The translations under genes were made by a program, and so were the position numbers. A stretch of 64,000 nucleotides of DNA from Halictus rubicundus. Its lineage: Eukaryota > Arthropoda > Insecta > Hymenoptera > Halictidae. Position 1 is the first letter of the stretch; each line of letters starts with the position of its first letter. Shown in pieces: positions 12,260-23,429 of this stretch. The stretch covers positions 18,641,943-18,705,942 of the forward strand of contig NC_135150.1 of the NCBI RefSeq assembly GCF_050948215.1, in the 5' to 3' direction. The notes under the pieces were generated by a model. That model did no database searches, was not told the origin of the DNA, and saw only the letters and a program-made list of their open reading frames with translations.

Positions 12260-13210
12260 AATGCAATAATTAATACAGTTAATGTTCATTTTTGTCGAAT
12301 TGGTAAATTGGAAGCCATTTTCTCCTTTGCAGAAATAATTTACCGAAAAATTAGCTTGTCCATTTAATTTATCTTGCCTTTTGTGAGGTACAACAGTTTT
12401 GATGTGAAAGAAAGAAGAGTTTAATGACGTCGATGTTTTTAATTGGCTCGTTATTTCCACAAAGAACAGTCGACCATCCAGAATTAACTAATGATGGTAG
12501 CAAGCCGCTCAAAGGTTGATAGTCACCGGCAAACAGTTCTTTATCAGCGTTACATCACTCGCAGCGATAATGAACTGCGGATCAGTCGATCGAGCTGTTG
12601 ATTCAAAGAAAATCATGTGTCGAGGTGACCGCGTGAACGGAATTTACCGAGTTCGGGCGCCATAGCGGGGAACAGCAGCGTCGATGGGGTCACCGGGAGT
12701 AGGGTAACACAATTCCCGGTTCTCACGATTCCCGGATTCGAAGCAGATTTCGCCGGGGCGCGCGCTTTGGAAAATCGATGAACATCTCCTCCGCCTTCCG
12801 CAAGCCGAAGGGGTCCGCGCGACTGTGGTGAAGGAGATCCGGAGGATTAGCATATGCACTCGAGGTCTCCAATCAGGAGGAACACGATTGCCCCGGAAGG
12901 AAAAGTCCTGGGGAAACTGTCCGCGGGATTGCACAATCGGAATTCCCCGCGATTTTCGGTCGAGATCGCGAGCCACGTAACGCGAGAGCTCGATGAAATG
13001 TTATACCGAAAGTACGCCGAACCGGAACCCTGTTCCGTGAAGCATGTGCTTCAACGATTTTCTATATTCTCGCGATCATTCTCCGCCGTTAGGATGTTTT
13101 GGGAAACATGAACAATTGGTCGTTCAGCGAGCCTTTGAAATACGAAATAGGAATCTATAATTTTAATGGGATTTTAGTGGTGAGCTCTTCTGTATCTCTT
13201 CTTATGGTTT
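12260..13210. other. Unannotated non-coding stretch
   Basis: No gene or repeat recognised. A GC-richer island at 12.63-13.07 kb has overlapping open frames on opposite strands with no domain-like sequence. Confidence 0.45.
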
Positions 13211-13215
13211 ATTAG

Positions 13216-13407
13216 CGAACTGCGGATTTCTGTGCGAAAGAAAAACGGTCTGCGTCCTTTGCAGGCTACGGGATCTACGTAAACATCCTCTTTTAATCAT
13301 TTTAATAATTTGCAAATAATCTAACATTTTCAAATACCTTGAATGTCTTCATTGTTTTGCGTTTAATCTACTCATTCTTGTCATAAATGCGTCAAATTCA
13401 CAGTCTT
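13216..13407 (+). mobile_element. AGACTGCGGAT-family MITE, diverged copy
   Basis: The left end is AACTGCGGATTTCTGTGCGA. The right end is CTTGTCATAAATGCGTCAAA followed by TTCACAGTCT. Both correspond to the ends of the better-preserved neighbour that starts 17 bp further on. It is about 190 bp, AT-rich inside and non-coding. The pair may be a tandem duplication or two insertions. Confidence 0.65.
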
Positions 13408-13423
13408 TAAGTAATTTATGGAC

Positions 13424-13621
13424 AGACTGCGGACCTTTATGCAAAATAAAAATGATCTACCTGAATTCCGACAAATTGGAGTGAAATAGAAATTGATTTT
13501 CTTTCTTGATATGGTTAATAGGTTGAAATAATGTAACAGCATTTTAAAATGTTTCTAACGTTTTTACTGTTTTAAAATACGCCTATCCATTTTTGTCATA
13601 AATGCATAAAATCCGCAGTCT
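13424..13621 (+). mobile_element. AGACTGCGGAT-family MITE, full-length reference copy
   Basis: It starts AGACTGCGGACCTTTATGCA and ends TGCATAAAATCCGCAGTCTA, about 198 bp, with terminal inverted repeats of about 20 bp. Just inside the repeats the ends differ: one continues AAATAAAAAT, the other reads (inward) TTTATGACAAAAATG. This asymmetry gives each copy an orientation. At least twelve copies or fragments lie in this window. A TA flank fits a Tc1/mariner-type target. No coding capacity. Confidence 0.8.
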
Positions 13622-13718
13622 ATTTATGAATGTTGTGGTTTTTCTGTAGACTCACAATTGTCATTGTAAGTTCTAACTTAAATACAGATGCTTTCATAGT
13701 TAAGGAAAACTGATACCT

Positions 13719-14275
13719 AGGCGTCCAATTACCCACACAAGGTCTGATTTAATTGGCTCTGAGCATCATCACCCCCAAAAACGAGCTTTAAATAACAAGA
13801 ACACGGCTTTCTGTTTTACCTAAATCTACATCTTAAAACCGTCAATTGACAATAAAAACCATGAGCGATCCATTAATGTTTCCATAGAATACATCAAAAT
13901 TCAAGAATCAGTACAGTGAATTCCCGATCTATGTCAATAATACGGGTCTTTCCAGCGACGTGTATCGTCCAGGAGCCGTACTCGAGCCGTGTTATGTTTA
14001 CACTCTTCGGCGTCCAAGGCCTTTCGCGCTGCGCGTCCCCTCACGAGGCATACCCCGCGGTAGTGGGGATAATTCCGCGATGTTTATCATCCAGGCCTTG
14101 GCGACATATATAGAAAATTCACTGTACTCAGACAGGAAGTTGTCCACGCAAGAGACGATTCAATCGACTCTAAGCTTCATCATAAAAATACAAAACTCAT
14201 TACATGAGTGGCTGCTCAGGCGTCCAGTTGCCCACACAAGAGCCGCTTCGATTGACTCGATACATCATTAGCCCC
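13719..14275 (+). repeat. Three dispersed copies of a 60-bp motif
   Basis: The motif AGGCGTCCAGTTGCCCACAC, then AAGAGCC...ATTGACTC..CATCAT, appears at about 13719-13780, 14131-14186 and 14215-14275. The last two are about 84 bp apart and act as a tandem pair. The first is separated from them by the pogo-like MITE at 13914-14124, which appears to have inserted into the array. Function unknown. Confidence 0.6.
13914..14124 (+). mobile_element. Pogo-like MITE (CAGTGAATT ends), family P, full copy
   Basis: The element is TA-CAGTGAATTCCCGATCTATG ... CATATATAGAAAATTCACTG-TA. That gives terminal inverted repeats of about 22 bp and a TA target duplication (13912-13913 and 14125-14126). At 211 bp it is the reference copy for five relatives at 18.6, 33.7, 45.2, 57.3 and 63.7 kb. 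CAGT-type ends with TA duplication are typical of pogo/Tigger elements. It is GC-richer than its surroundings and open frames through it are incidental. Confidence 0.8.
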
Positions 14276-14299
14276 GAGGCACGCAGTTGTCTCGAAAGA

Positions 14300-15435
14300 C
14301 CTCGAAGAGTCCTTGACGACCATCCAACAGGTTCTACCCCTGAGGTCCTCCCCTTTCGGAACGCGACATCGAACCCCGGTGGGTCCGGATCGATCGAAAA
14401 ACTTTGACCCAGTTGCGTGTTAGGCTCACCCCTCGCGCGTTAAAAACCGAGCCTAAACACGGCCCTGTTATGTGCCGTTGGCCGTCTGTCGCGCGCTTTG
14501 AAGCCGCCACGGCCGTATTGTTTAATATGAGCCACGCGTTTCGAACGAACTAACGACAAAACTGTTCGGAACTGCTCGAAATCAGAGCGCGCGCGTTCAC
14601 GCCTGCTTTTCACCGGGAACAATGGACCCACTCGCGGAACACCCGGCTGTTTATGATACCTGCGCGCGACGTAACTTTGCCTACTCTCTCGCTCTCACTC
14701 TCTCCCTCTCTCTTTCTTTCCAACGACGAATCTAGTTCCGTCCCACCGGGTAGAGAATGACGTTCGCTACATTTAGGGGCGCGTGCGACGAGGCGAACCG
14801 CCAGGGGGTTGGCGAAAATAGGAAATAGTTTTCACCGAAGTGGCGCGAAATGAAAATAATAAAAAGCCAATAAGCGAGTGCTCCCGACCCGAAACAGCGT
14901 CCTTGTTTCGCCCGGCTATTGTCCCTCTCTTTCTATCCTTCCCCCCTGACGCTGACCCCCCACCCCCGCCCCTCTTTCTCTTTCTCCCTGTAAATTAAAT
15001 ATTTACTTTCGACTCGCCACTCAATGTCCACGCCAGCGAAATTGACTGTCTTTCGGGCGATATTTTTCGAAGATGGAACACGACCGATACGAAAATAGAA
15101 CGTTCTTTGGAATTTTTTCGGGCCCGCGAAAATGGAAAATATTTTGTTTCGATCCGAAATGAGAGCGGCGTGGGGATCCTGTTTTGATTGCAGAGTTCGT
15201 TCGCGTGTTTCGCTTTCGGAGAAACGTGCGAGAATAAATATTAATTCGTTGCTAATATTTTTGTGTAACATGCGATGCGATGCTTTTTTCGGGAGCTCTT
15301 CGGCTGCTCTTTGAATGATTTATTAGTTTCTCTGGTTTTAAAGGGATCCTCTCAGTGATCTCAGTGATTACACTAATTGTTAGAACTAGGATTAAAATTG
15401 TAGCGTTTTAAGAGTTTGCTTGAGGTATCTTTTCA
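14300..15435. other. Unannotated stretch with pyrimidine-rich tracts
   Basis: CT-rich runs occur at about 14680-14720 and 14920-14990. Between them is GC-richer DNA. No gene or element recognised. Confidence 0.45.
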
Positions 15436-15440
15436 AACAA

Positions 15441-15560
15441 AGCCTTGTAGGATTATTTTAATTTAGTCTTGTTTACAATTAGCCTTGTAGGATTATTTTA
15501 ATATAGTCTTGTTTACATTTAGCCTTGTAGGATTGTTTTAATATAGTCTCGTTTACAATT
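15441..15560. repeat. 40-bp tandem repeat, three units
   Basis: Units start at exactly 15441, 15481 and 15521, each with AGCCTTGTAGGATT then TTTTAAT(T/A)TAGTCT(T/C)GTTTACA. Divergence between units is only a few bases, so the array is fairly young. Confidence 0.9.
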
Positions 15561-15564
15561 ATTT

Positions 15565-17695
15565 ATTTATCACGATCGGCTCATTTATCTCGATTAGAAT
15601 CGATTTAGCATGTGCCGTGAATGGTCGAGCCAAAATTTCTGTTCGTTCGAGACCCACAAATTTTTTTATGCCCGAAACGAACGCTACATCGAATGCAGAT
15701 CCTATCTAGATCATCGCGTGACGCGGGACACATTCGTGGCCATTCGTGAAGAAGTGCGTGAATCATGTAGTCGTTCTGCAGACGTCATATTTTTAGTTAT
15801 TTTTCATCGAAACTAGCCGTATTTTACTTGTCGCTCGGTCGTAAACCGGGAAATGAATAACAGTCTATTTTCAGAGGAAGAACGAACGAACTGCTACGTA
15901 TCGGAGAGCGATAAAAAAAAGGAGAGAGAGACGCTAAACACTTGTAATCCTACATGCAACGTGTCCCATTCAAATCCTTTCATGAAATATCATCGGAGTT
16001 TACAGTTCGCGACAATAATTGAAACGGTTCTTCGCTGATCCGGATAGTTTCGGAGCCGCCATATTGGAAACACGTCAATCTTCCCTTCGTAAAATGAAAC
16101 GCGTAATTTTCAAAATTCCACAAACCGAGATAATTTAAAAATAATATGAATAGAATCTGAGATACTACCGTGAAATGTAAAGAATTTTTACGGAGAAAAA
16201 AGTAGAAAACAGAAAACAGCGAAGCAATTAAACGACGCCATCTTGAACGGCGGCACAACAAATCAGAATATTCGAGCGCGTTCAATCGATGCCACTGAAA
16301 CACATATTTCAGCATCAAATTATTCCGACGAATAATAAGCAACTCGTAATACCCACCCCCCCCCCCACCCCCGAAGCCGGCCGAAATATAATAATAATTG
16401 GAGGAATGGCGGCTCGCGTCGGAACAGCAGTTATTGAATCCGAACAATGAGATCCGTATCTGCTGCGGAGGATAATCCCCCGGTTCAGTCGTCCGAGTAT
16501 TCTATCTCAAATAAGTCGAGTTTATGCAATTTCGCATTTCGTTCGACGAGCATCGTCACGAAACACTCTCATCCATACCCCCCTCCCTTCCCTACTGAAA
16601 GATTCCGCTAAAATTGGACACGAGTTAGCACAGAGACAGCTTCGCAGCAATTGGGCCAGAGACGGACAAAATCTTCATCCAAATAAAATATAGCCAGCAA
16701 CAAAGCGAACGTTCATCACTCGGTCTTGACCCTCTTCAAATAATATATCCATTTTCATGAATACACTGAACTCTTACACATTTATAAAAATAATCGAACG
16801 GAACGCAAGACTGTGGAATTGTTGGAAGAACTTCAAGGCTAGCATTATTTTTGTTTCTATATTTGTGTCTATTTTTTTCTATAATTAGACTTTTTGAAAT
16901 TTTGTGCACGAAAACAGGAGCCGAGTAAAAAGTCCTTTCTTTTTCACCTGATTTTAGTAAGCTGAAAATATTATAGTACATTCGTGCTTGTAAACACTCC
17001 ACATTTTCTGCTTATGAATTTATTTAAAAAAATTTTACTTTGCACGAGGATCATTCTGTTCAAGGAGTATGCGATGCAAATAGACGCAAAGAAAAAATTG
17101 ACGTCATAATAATTTAAGCAACCCTCCAATTGGCTGTCAAAATTTTTATAAATGGTATCATGAAGATTGTATATTTTTTCTATATAATAATCCTAATGCT
17201 GATTTCTAATACTAGCAGTAGTAGACGGTTTTGCATAGATGTTTGTACCGTGCAGGAGCGTTGAAAATGTGTTTCTTTTGCGCGTGTCAGGTGAAAAATT
17301 TAGCGATCCGAGCGGAATTGTCGGTGGACGATTATTTGAACGAGATTTCCACCATTTCTGGCCTACGACACGGGTGTTCATTTTGAAACTACGTGGATGC
17401 TCGGTGTAACAAAACCAATCACATCAGTGTGCAATAAAATCCTCTAGACGCCGATGCGCTCTCACTCTGACAGCGGTGTCAGTTTTTGTTCACACGTCAC
17501 TCATATAGCGATCAAGTATGTACGTTTCAAGAGAGTCACGTATGTGGGTGTGCTCGCTATACTTTCCAGGGAGTTACATTAATCGTTACACAGATACACA
17601 CAGAACGGTGTTTGTGCTGGGTCGGTTGTCGTGATTCACATTCATGAAAACAGGGCTGAGAGGGCGAGTGTGCTGTAGGGAGTACTCGTCCCTTC
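15565..17695. other. Unannotated stretch with a poly-C tract
   Basis: A C-rich tract interrupted by two A residues lies at 16352-16372. Otherwise I see no gene or repeat family. A minus-strand open frame over 15980-16447 is open partly because the C tract reads as poly-glycine, and it has no protein-like pattern. Confidence 0.5.
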
Positions 17696-17700
17696 GTGTT

Positions 17701-17731
17701 CGTGTGCGTGTATGTGTGTGTGTGTGTGTGT
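17701..17731. repeat. (TG)n microsatellite
   Basis: A GTGTGCGTGTATGTGTG-type run, imperfect at its left side and perfect (TG) at its right. Confidence 0.9.
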
Positions 17732-18209
17732 AACACCTTGCGAGAAAAATTCCATACATGTTAATTATCAGATTGATGTGGCTCGGCTCGGGAATCGATG
17801 GGATTAATTAATAGAATATCGAATGGATAAACGCGGGGACATCGGTTCCATAGAAAATTGGAGAACCGATACACATTATTATATATCGGGCAACAAAAAA
17901 GCCGTCAACACAGTTGCAACATTTTATTGAATGATCGATACTCTCGTGTACGGCTGGGAACAACTGAACAGCAGTGATACTCTTAATTGCATCACCTTTG
18001 CAAATATTCATTTTTCCCTCTCCCCCTTTTGTGGCCGCTAACAACTTACACAACGAAAACACGGAAAATGCAATTATATATCGTTTTTACGTCGACACTG
18101 TGTGTCAACCTTTAATCTAGCTTGCGATTGTCGTTTCATTACAGGAAAGTAGAAAAATAACAGTGTTTCTCTAGGACACGAATTTAATAAAATTACTGAA
18201 AAATGTAAT

Positions 18210-18503
18210 ACCCAATTACTGTGGGGGTATCAATTACTGCGCCTATATAAATGATACTTGTTTTTAAAGCATGATGAATATTGAAAAAGACATTATATAT
18301 GTTAGCATTCATACTTATACTCTATTCACACTCTATTCATACTCTATTCATATTCTTCATACTCTATTCATTAATATTTATTTTTTAATATTCACATTTC
18401 ATATTCATATTTGTAAATATTCTCTTTTTTAATATTCATTATCCTTTAAAAATAAGTATAATTAATATAAGCACAGTAATTGGTACCGCCACAGTAATTG
18501 GGT
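18210..18503. mobile_element. 294-bp MITE with a doubled CAATTACTG motif in each end
   Basis: The left end is ACCCAATTACTGTGGGGGTA followed by TCAATTACTGCGC. The right end is its inverse, GCACAGTAATTGGTACC then GCCACAGTAATTGGGTCC. The inverted repeat is about 33 bp with few mismatches, and each arm contains CAATTACTG twice. The interior is AT-rich and holds a small cryptic repeat of CTCTATTCATA units at 18317-18372. No coding capacity and no second copy in the window. Family unknown. Confidence 0.7.
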
Positions 18504-18595
18504 CCCTTACTCTATTTCTGGATAACATCGAGAAGCCATAATTCAAAAGGGACGAGACAATTTTTCGGGATTTAATGATTCCACTCTTCGAAGTA

Positions 18596-18711
18596 CAGTG
18601 AATTCTCGATATATATCATCAACACAGTGTTATGTTTACACTCCTAGGCGTGGGGATAACTCCGCGACGTTTATCGTCCAGGCCTCGGCGACATATACAG
18701 AGAAATCACTG
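18596..18711 (+). mobile_element. Pogo-like MITE, family P, internally deleted
   Basis: TA-CAGTGAATTCTCGATATATA on the left and CAGAGAAATCACTG-TA on the right, 116 bp, with TA duplications intact. Compared with the 13914 copy, about 95 bp between GTTTACACTC and GGGGATAA are missing. Confidence 0.8.
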
Positions 18712-18960
18712 TAGCAGCTTTCGCGTTTTCTAAAAGAAAGAAAACCGACTGATTCCGTCGAAGAAAATCAATTGCAATCGAAAACCGAAGGTGAAGCTGA
18801 GGAGCAGCAGAAACCGTTTCGAGCGATCGAGCAATATTTCAATTAGAATCGGAACAGGAACAATGTGCAACGCGGCGTTCAAATTACTTTTATAATGATC
18901 CCTCAGTATGAAACGAGAGAGTCGGGTTGGCAACTGGGTTCTACAGCTCGGCACCAATCA

Positions 18961-19658
18961 CAGTCAAACCTGTTTTTGTGCGGTCCTTTTCTATGCGATT
19001 TTTTTTTTTGTGCGATTTGTTTTATGCGATTTTTTTTTATGCGCCATATGAATGCCATCGGTGTTGGCATTATAAGACCCTTGTAATGGGGATCCCCTGC
19101 AGGGATCCAGCTTTGCAACAAATTGGAAAAGCATTTTCTTAAAATAGATAACAATTCCGAAAGGAGTTTGAAATTCCAAAAAGAGCTTCGATCGTGTATA
19201 TCAGGCTATCGCGACGTTTACAAGCTGCTGATCGAACGACCGTCGTCGCAAAAACTTATCACTGACTTCGTAGTAACAAAAAATAAATCAACTCTATCTC
19301 CAAGTGACGAAAGCGATTTTGAACCAGTTCATCACAAGAAGATGCGCGTTTCCGACTACGACGAGTAGTTGTGAATTGTGTGCATTTTGAAAATTTCTCT
19401 ACGTTTAAAATGAGAAATTAAATTTTTCTTAAGTGTTTCCATGCATAATTGAATTATTTATTTTGTTCGGAAAGCACTTTCTCGCTATTTCGTAAATCTT
19501 TGACATATTATCCAAGTGAGACTTTTCTTTATGCGGTCCCTCTCCACCGCATAAAAATAATTTTCTTTAACATGTTGTAAACAATTATTTGTTATAGCTA
19601 TTTATGAAGTTTCTGAATATTTTTTTTATGCGGTTTCTTTCAAAAACAGGTTTGGCTG
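18961..19658 (+). mobile_element. Deleted pogo/Tigger-type transposon
   Basis: The left end is CAGTCAAACCTGTTTTTG, followed by TGCGGT. The right end is the inverse, CAAAAACAGGTTTGGCTG, followed by TA. The ends match over about 18 bp with one mismatch. Inside each end are T-rich blocks with ATGCGATTTTTTTT or ATGCGGT motifs, another inverted sub-terminal repeat. CAG(T/C)CAAACCTG ends with TA targets are characteristic of pogo/Tigger elements. At 698 bp the element is far shorter than an autonomous copy of about 2 kb or more. Most of the transposase is lost, but a C-terminal reading frame remains (see the next entry). Confidence 0.75.
19123..19368 (+). pseudogene. Pogo/Tigger transposase, C-terminal fragment
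   Basis: An open frame of about 82 codons has no ATG near its start; it opens with TTG inside the element. It ends in a proper stop at 19366-19368. The peptide is basic in its first half and acidic near its end (SDESDFEP...SDYDE). It contains QKLITDFVV, which resembles the PCNA-interacting box (Q-x-x-I/L-x-x-F-F) reported at the C-terminus of the Drosophila pogo transposase. The helix-turn-helix and CENP-B-like DNA-binding regions and the DDE core are absent, so no activity is possible. The assignment rests on this motif plus the surrounding pogo-type ends. I did not recognise a longer homologous stretch. Confidence 0.5.
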
Positions 19659-19669
19659 TACGTGTTCGG

Positions 19670-20395
19670 ACACGTAATTCGCGGGCGTGCGTAAATCGAG
19701 TTTTAAAATTTCGCGCGTCGAGGGTTCTCGAGCCGAGCCACGTAACGAAGGGCAAATCTCGTGGAAGACGGGGAGGGGAGGGCGACGGCCTTGGTAGCCT
19801 CGAACGGCAGTATTTGCTTTGTATCAAACTAGATCAGTATCCAACACGACAACGTCACCCGTAATCGCGTTCCGCTAACCACGTTTCCCCCGGATCGTTT
19901 AGGTACGGCTACGGGCCGGTTAGCGAAACCGCGTTTCCCGTTTCTTCTCGTCCCGGCGCGGCGCGTTCCGTTCCTCGTCGTTTCCCTCGTTAAAACGGCT
20001 CGTCCCGCGTCAAAAAATCGCGTAGAAAAAATCTCGCCACTCGAGGAACTGCGAGAGAGCCTTCAGCGACGACGCCCGTGCGCCGCGAACTACGTTTTAC
20101 AGGTGTGTCAAAAGTTATTGCACATTTATGGCGTGTGCAAGTTTGCGAAACGCGAGGAGACGAGCGTATCGATAAAAATTCGTTGCGTCAATATTTTATG
20201 TTTGCCACCCCGGGAATCTTCCAATCAAAACACTCTTCTCTCCTTCGATTTTTTAGAACATGGTTCGGGAAAGGAAAACTCGCATAAGGACCCGTCTAGA
20301 CTATTCGCATATTTTGTGCGACTGTACCGTCGATTGAAATGCAGATTTGCATAAAATAGTATAAAATAATATCTTTTGAGGCAGGTCATTAACAC
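19670..20395. other. Unannotated non-coding stretch
   Basis: GC-richer DNA at 19.68-20.1 kb with open frames on both strands and no recognisable product. A TTAACACTGG motif at about 20390 sits directly before the tandem array. Confidence 0.4.
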
Positions 20396-20399
20396 TGGA

Positions 20400-21095
20400 T
20401 TTACGGGACCCGTCAAAATGGCGGCTTCTAATATTTATAATTTACCAATATTGTAAAGATACATCCATGAGGAATTGTTTAACGAATTGATTTCTTCGGA
20501 TATATATTATTAAAAAAAAATTGCTACAAATTTTGATAGGTACATTCTTGTCATTTTGGTAAGGTAATGTAAAATGGCGGATTCTAATATTTATAGTTTA
20601 CGAATATTGAGATTGTAAAGATGCATCTGTGAGGAATTATTTAACAAATAATTTACGGCACCCGTCAAAATGGCGGATTCTAATATTTATAATTTCCAAA
20701 TATTGAGATTGTAAAGATACACCCATGAGGAATTATTTAACAAATTGATTTCTTCGGATATATATTATTAAAAAAAAATTGCTACAAATTTTGATAGGTA
20801 CATTCTTGTTATATTGGTAAAGTAATGTAAAATGGCGGATTCTAATATTTATAGTTTACGAATATTGAGATTGTAAAGATGCATCTGTGAGGAATTATTT
20901 AACAAATAATTTACGGCACCCGTCAAAATGGCGGATTCTAATATTTATAATTTCCAAATATTGAGATTGTAAAGATACACCCATGAGGAATTATTTAACA
21001 AATTGATTTCTTCGTGTATATATTATTAAAAAAAAATTGCTACAAATTTTGATATCTACATTCGTGTTATTTTTATAAAGTAATGTAAAATGATT
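20400..21095. repeat. Higher-order tandem repeat, about 255-bp unit
   Basis: The segment GGCACCCGTCAAAATGGCGG, or a close variant, starts units at 20405, 20657 and 20915. Spacings are about 252 and 258 bp. Each unit has two related halves: one begins CCCGTCAAAATGGCGG and the other TGTAAAATGGCGGATTC. Both continue as TAATATTTATA..TTTAC or TTCC and ATTGAGATTGTAAAGAT. Three units are visible, and the third fades at about 21090 where AAAATGG becomes AAAATGATT. The array begins with a TTAACACT motif, so it may be the interior of a TTAA-type element. Confidence 0.85.
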
Positions 21096-21099
21096 TGAT

Positions 21100-23369
21100 C
21101 AGCGACTTCTTATCCCTCAGTCAAATCGTCAAAAATAGCCCGCACACAATGTGTCGTATACATTATATGTCAAGAATGACTTCCTCGAATCTGGAAATAA
21201 TTAATATGGAAAAGTCTAGCACGTCCAAGCGTTTCATTAAGTACAGCGTACAAGATTAACGCAAACTGCACAGTCTAATCGACACACGTTTAAGATCTGC
21301 GACATTATATATCCACACACACACTATCGATCCTACAAAAAGAAACGCAGGATCGTGCGTCGTCGCTGAAGGGTCGAAGAATGGCAGCAACGTCGAACCA
21401 TAATCCCATGGATTTGTTCGATCTGCGTGTTAAACTTGCATAGATTGTCGGATGAATGCGTCGACAGAATCATTAGCCAGCTCCTCGAAATCCGTTAATA
21501 ATAGCGCCCGTAATAATAATATCGCTCGAGAAAAAAATCGATAAAAACTCGGTCGAGTTCCGCTCTGGGAAATCCAATGGCGGTTTTTAGCCGCGTGAAC
21601 TCTCCGTTGCGGACAAATTAAAATATAGATTACGTCATTAAGAAATTAGTGACTCAAGGAGGTTCGAGCAATGATTATTATTGTTTCGAGGGAAACGCAC
21701 GTGTTCGATTTTTGGACGATTAGAAAATAGTACAGCCGATCCGATCCTCGAGGTTTGATGTTTGTTGCCGTCGAAAAATGACAAAGATTGTCGTTTTGCC
21801 CCACATTGCCATTCCCCCCCCCCCTGTCGTTCCACGAGATCTTTCGCGAACACAAAAAAAAAGAAAAAAAAAGAAAACGACCGGATAAAGTGCCACTGAA
21901 TCAACCCTTAAGCCGAGATACGTATCTCGTCGGTGATCGTTGAATATACTTCAGCCGGGCGCATCAATCCGCGAAAAGGGAAAGAAACTGCGCTCTCGAC
22001 GGGAGCGAGCTCTTTAAACGACGAGCCGAAACACTTCGAAATAAAGAAGCGACGCGTTAAACAACCCTTAAGGGAACAACAGGCGCAACTGTGCGGCGGA
22101 GCAATGTATCAACACTTTCGTGGCTTTCAAGGGTCTCGGAAAGCGATAAAAACAATTTCCGGCACGTTGAATCTCGTTGAATTAATCAGCATAAAAATTA
22201 CACGAAAAGGAAAGGGGTTGGGGGTTTTTTTTAACCCTCTTAGGGATCGCAGATTTTGGCCCAGTTTGATGGATACGTAAAAATTCGCTTTTGACGATTT
22301 CCATACGAAAAAGTAAAAGTTCAGTAAAAGTTTTGAAATTGACACACTTGATGTATACGGAGAAAATTTTTATATTTTTATATTTTTACCGATGATTAAA
22401 TATCGATCACAGAGAAATAGAAATTAGGAAATTTAAGAACGTGCAACGTTTAGTCGATTTCATTTGAAATCTTTGTCGGTAGTCTGGCACGGTATTGTGC
22501 TGCAGGGATTAATTAAATAATAGACGATAATAGACATACTTTGTTGAACTGAAATGCTCGAAACTTTAAAAGCGGACGATACTCCGCCATTCATGCAAGT
22601 ACGAGAAGCTCGAAGACGCGATGCTACGACGAAGCGCGCCAAATTGTCAAAGGTAACGAACAGTCCACCTGTATGATCACTTCGAAAGAGAGAAAACACA
22701 ATTAACCCTGCTATGATCCCTAATTAAACCAGATCTTTGAAATTATACTTAGAAAAAGAATATTTATGCCCATGTGCATTGGACATAATTTTCTTATAAT
22801 TTCCTCAAACACGAAACTATCTTTAAAAAAAATGAGGGCACGATTTAAAAAAAGAATAACTACACACCGCGCTAATTTAATAATGTTCAAACTAAAAAAA
22901 ATTAAAAAATACATACCGTCGATGATGAAATTATTAGAGCCACAATACGGAAAACATATTTACCGTGCATATTGCAGACAATATTGTTTACAGAATAGCC
23001 AAATATACATTTATATTTACAATTTGCACAAACGACAAATGAGAACCCGGATAACGAGAACCCAGTCCACACGAGCTCGTTAAAATAATTAAAAGACGAA
23101 AGTTAATCCACGTAAATAAACTACGAAAGTGGCTCTAAAAATTCAATCACCACGCAGCATCCAACACCCCTGATCACATCCTCAAAAAACAGTCGCAAAG
23201 CCACGAAAGTGTCAGGAAATGTTGTCAGAAATCCGGCTGGAACTTTCACGGAGAAAGAAGACCCACTGAGACATTGCTTAAGGGTTGCTTAAGGTATTAA
23301 AGAGTTTCGGTTTGAGAGTGGATCAAAGGCACGGTAGATAGAGAGCACGGGGGATGGCAGGGGTTAGAA

Positions 23370-23370
<1 letters not shown>
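21100..23370. other. Unannotated non-coding stretch
   Basis: No gene or repeat family recognised. TTAACCCTCTTAGGGATC at about 22230 and TTAACCCTGC at about 22704 look like TTAA-type ends but have the same orientation, so they do not bound one element. C-rich and A-rich runs occur at 21817-21870. Confidence 0.45.

Positions 23371-23376
<6 letters not shown>

Positions 23377-23423
<47 letters not shown>
23377..23423. repeat. (GA)n microsatellite
   Basis: An almost uninterrupted (GA) run of about 23 repeats. Open frames through it encode only alternating Arg-Glu. Confidence 0.95.
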
Positions 23424-23425
<2 letters not shown>

Positions 23426-23429
23426 TGTG

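Noticed and set aside
19087..19106. GGATCC/CTGCAG-rich near-palindrome resembling cloning-site sequence
   Set aside because: It lies inside the pogo-type element and continues into its sequence on both sides, with no sign of vector.
22230..22720. Possible TTAA-type element bounded by TTAACCCTCTTAGGG and TTAACCCTGCTATG
   Set aside because: The two motifs point in the same direction, so they do not form an inverted pair.
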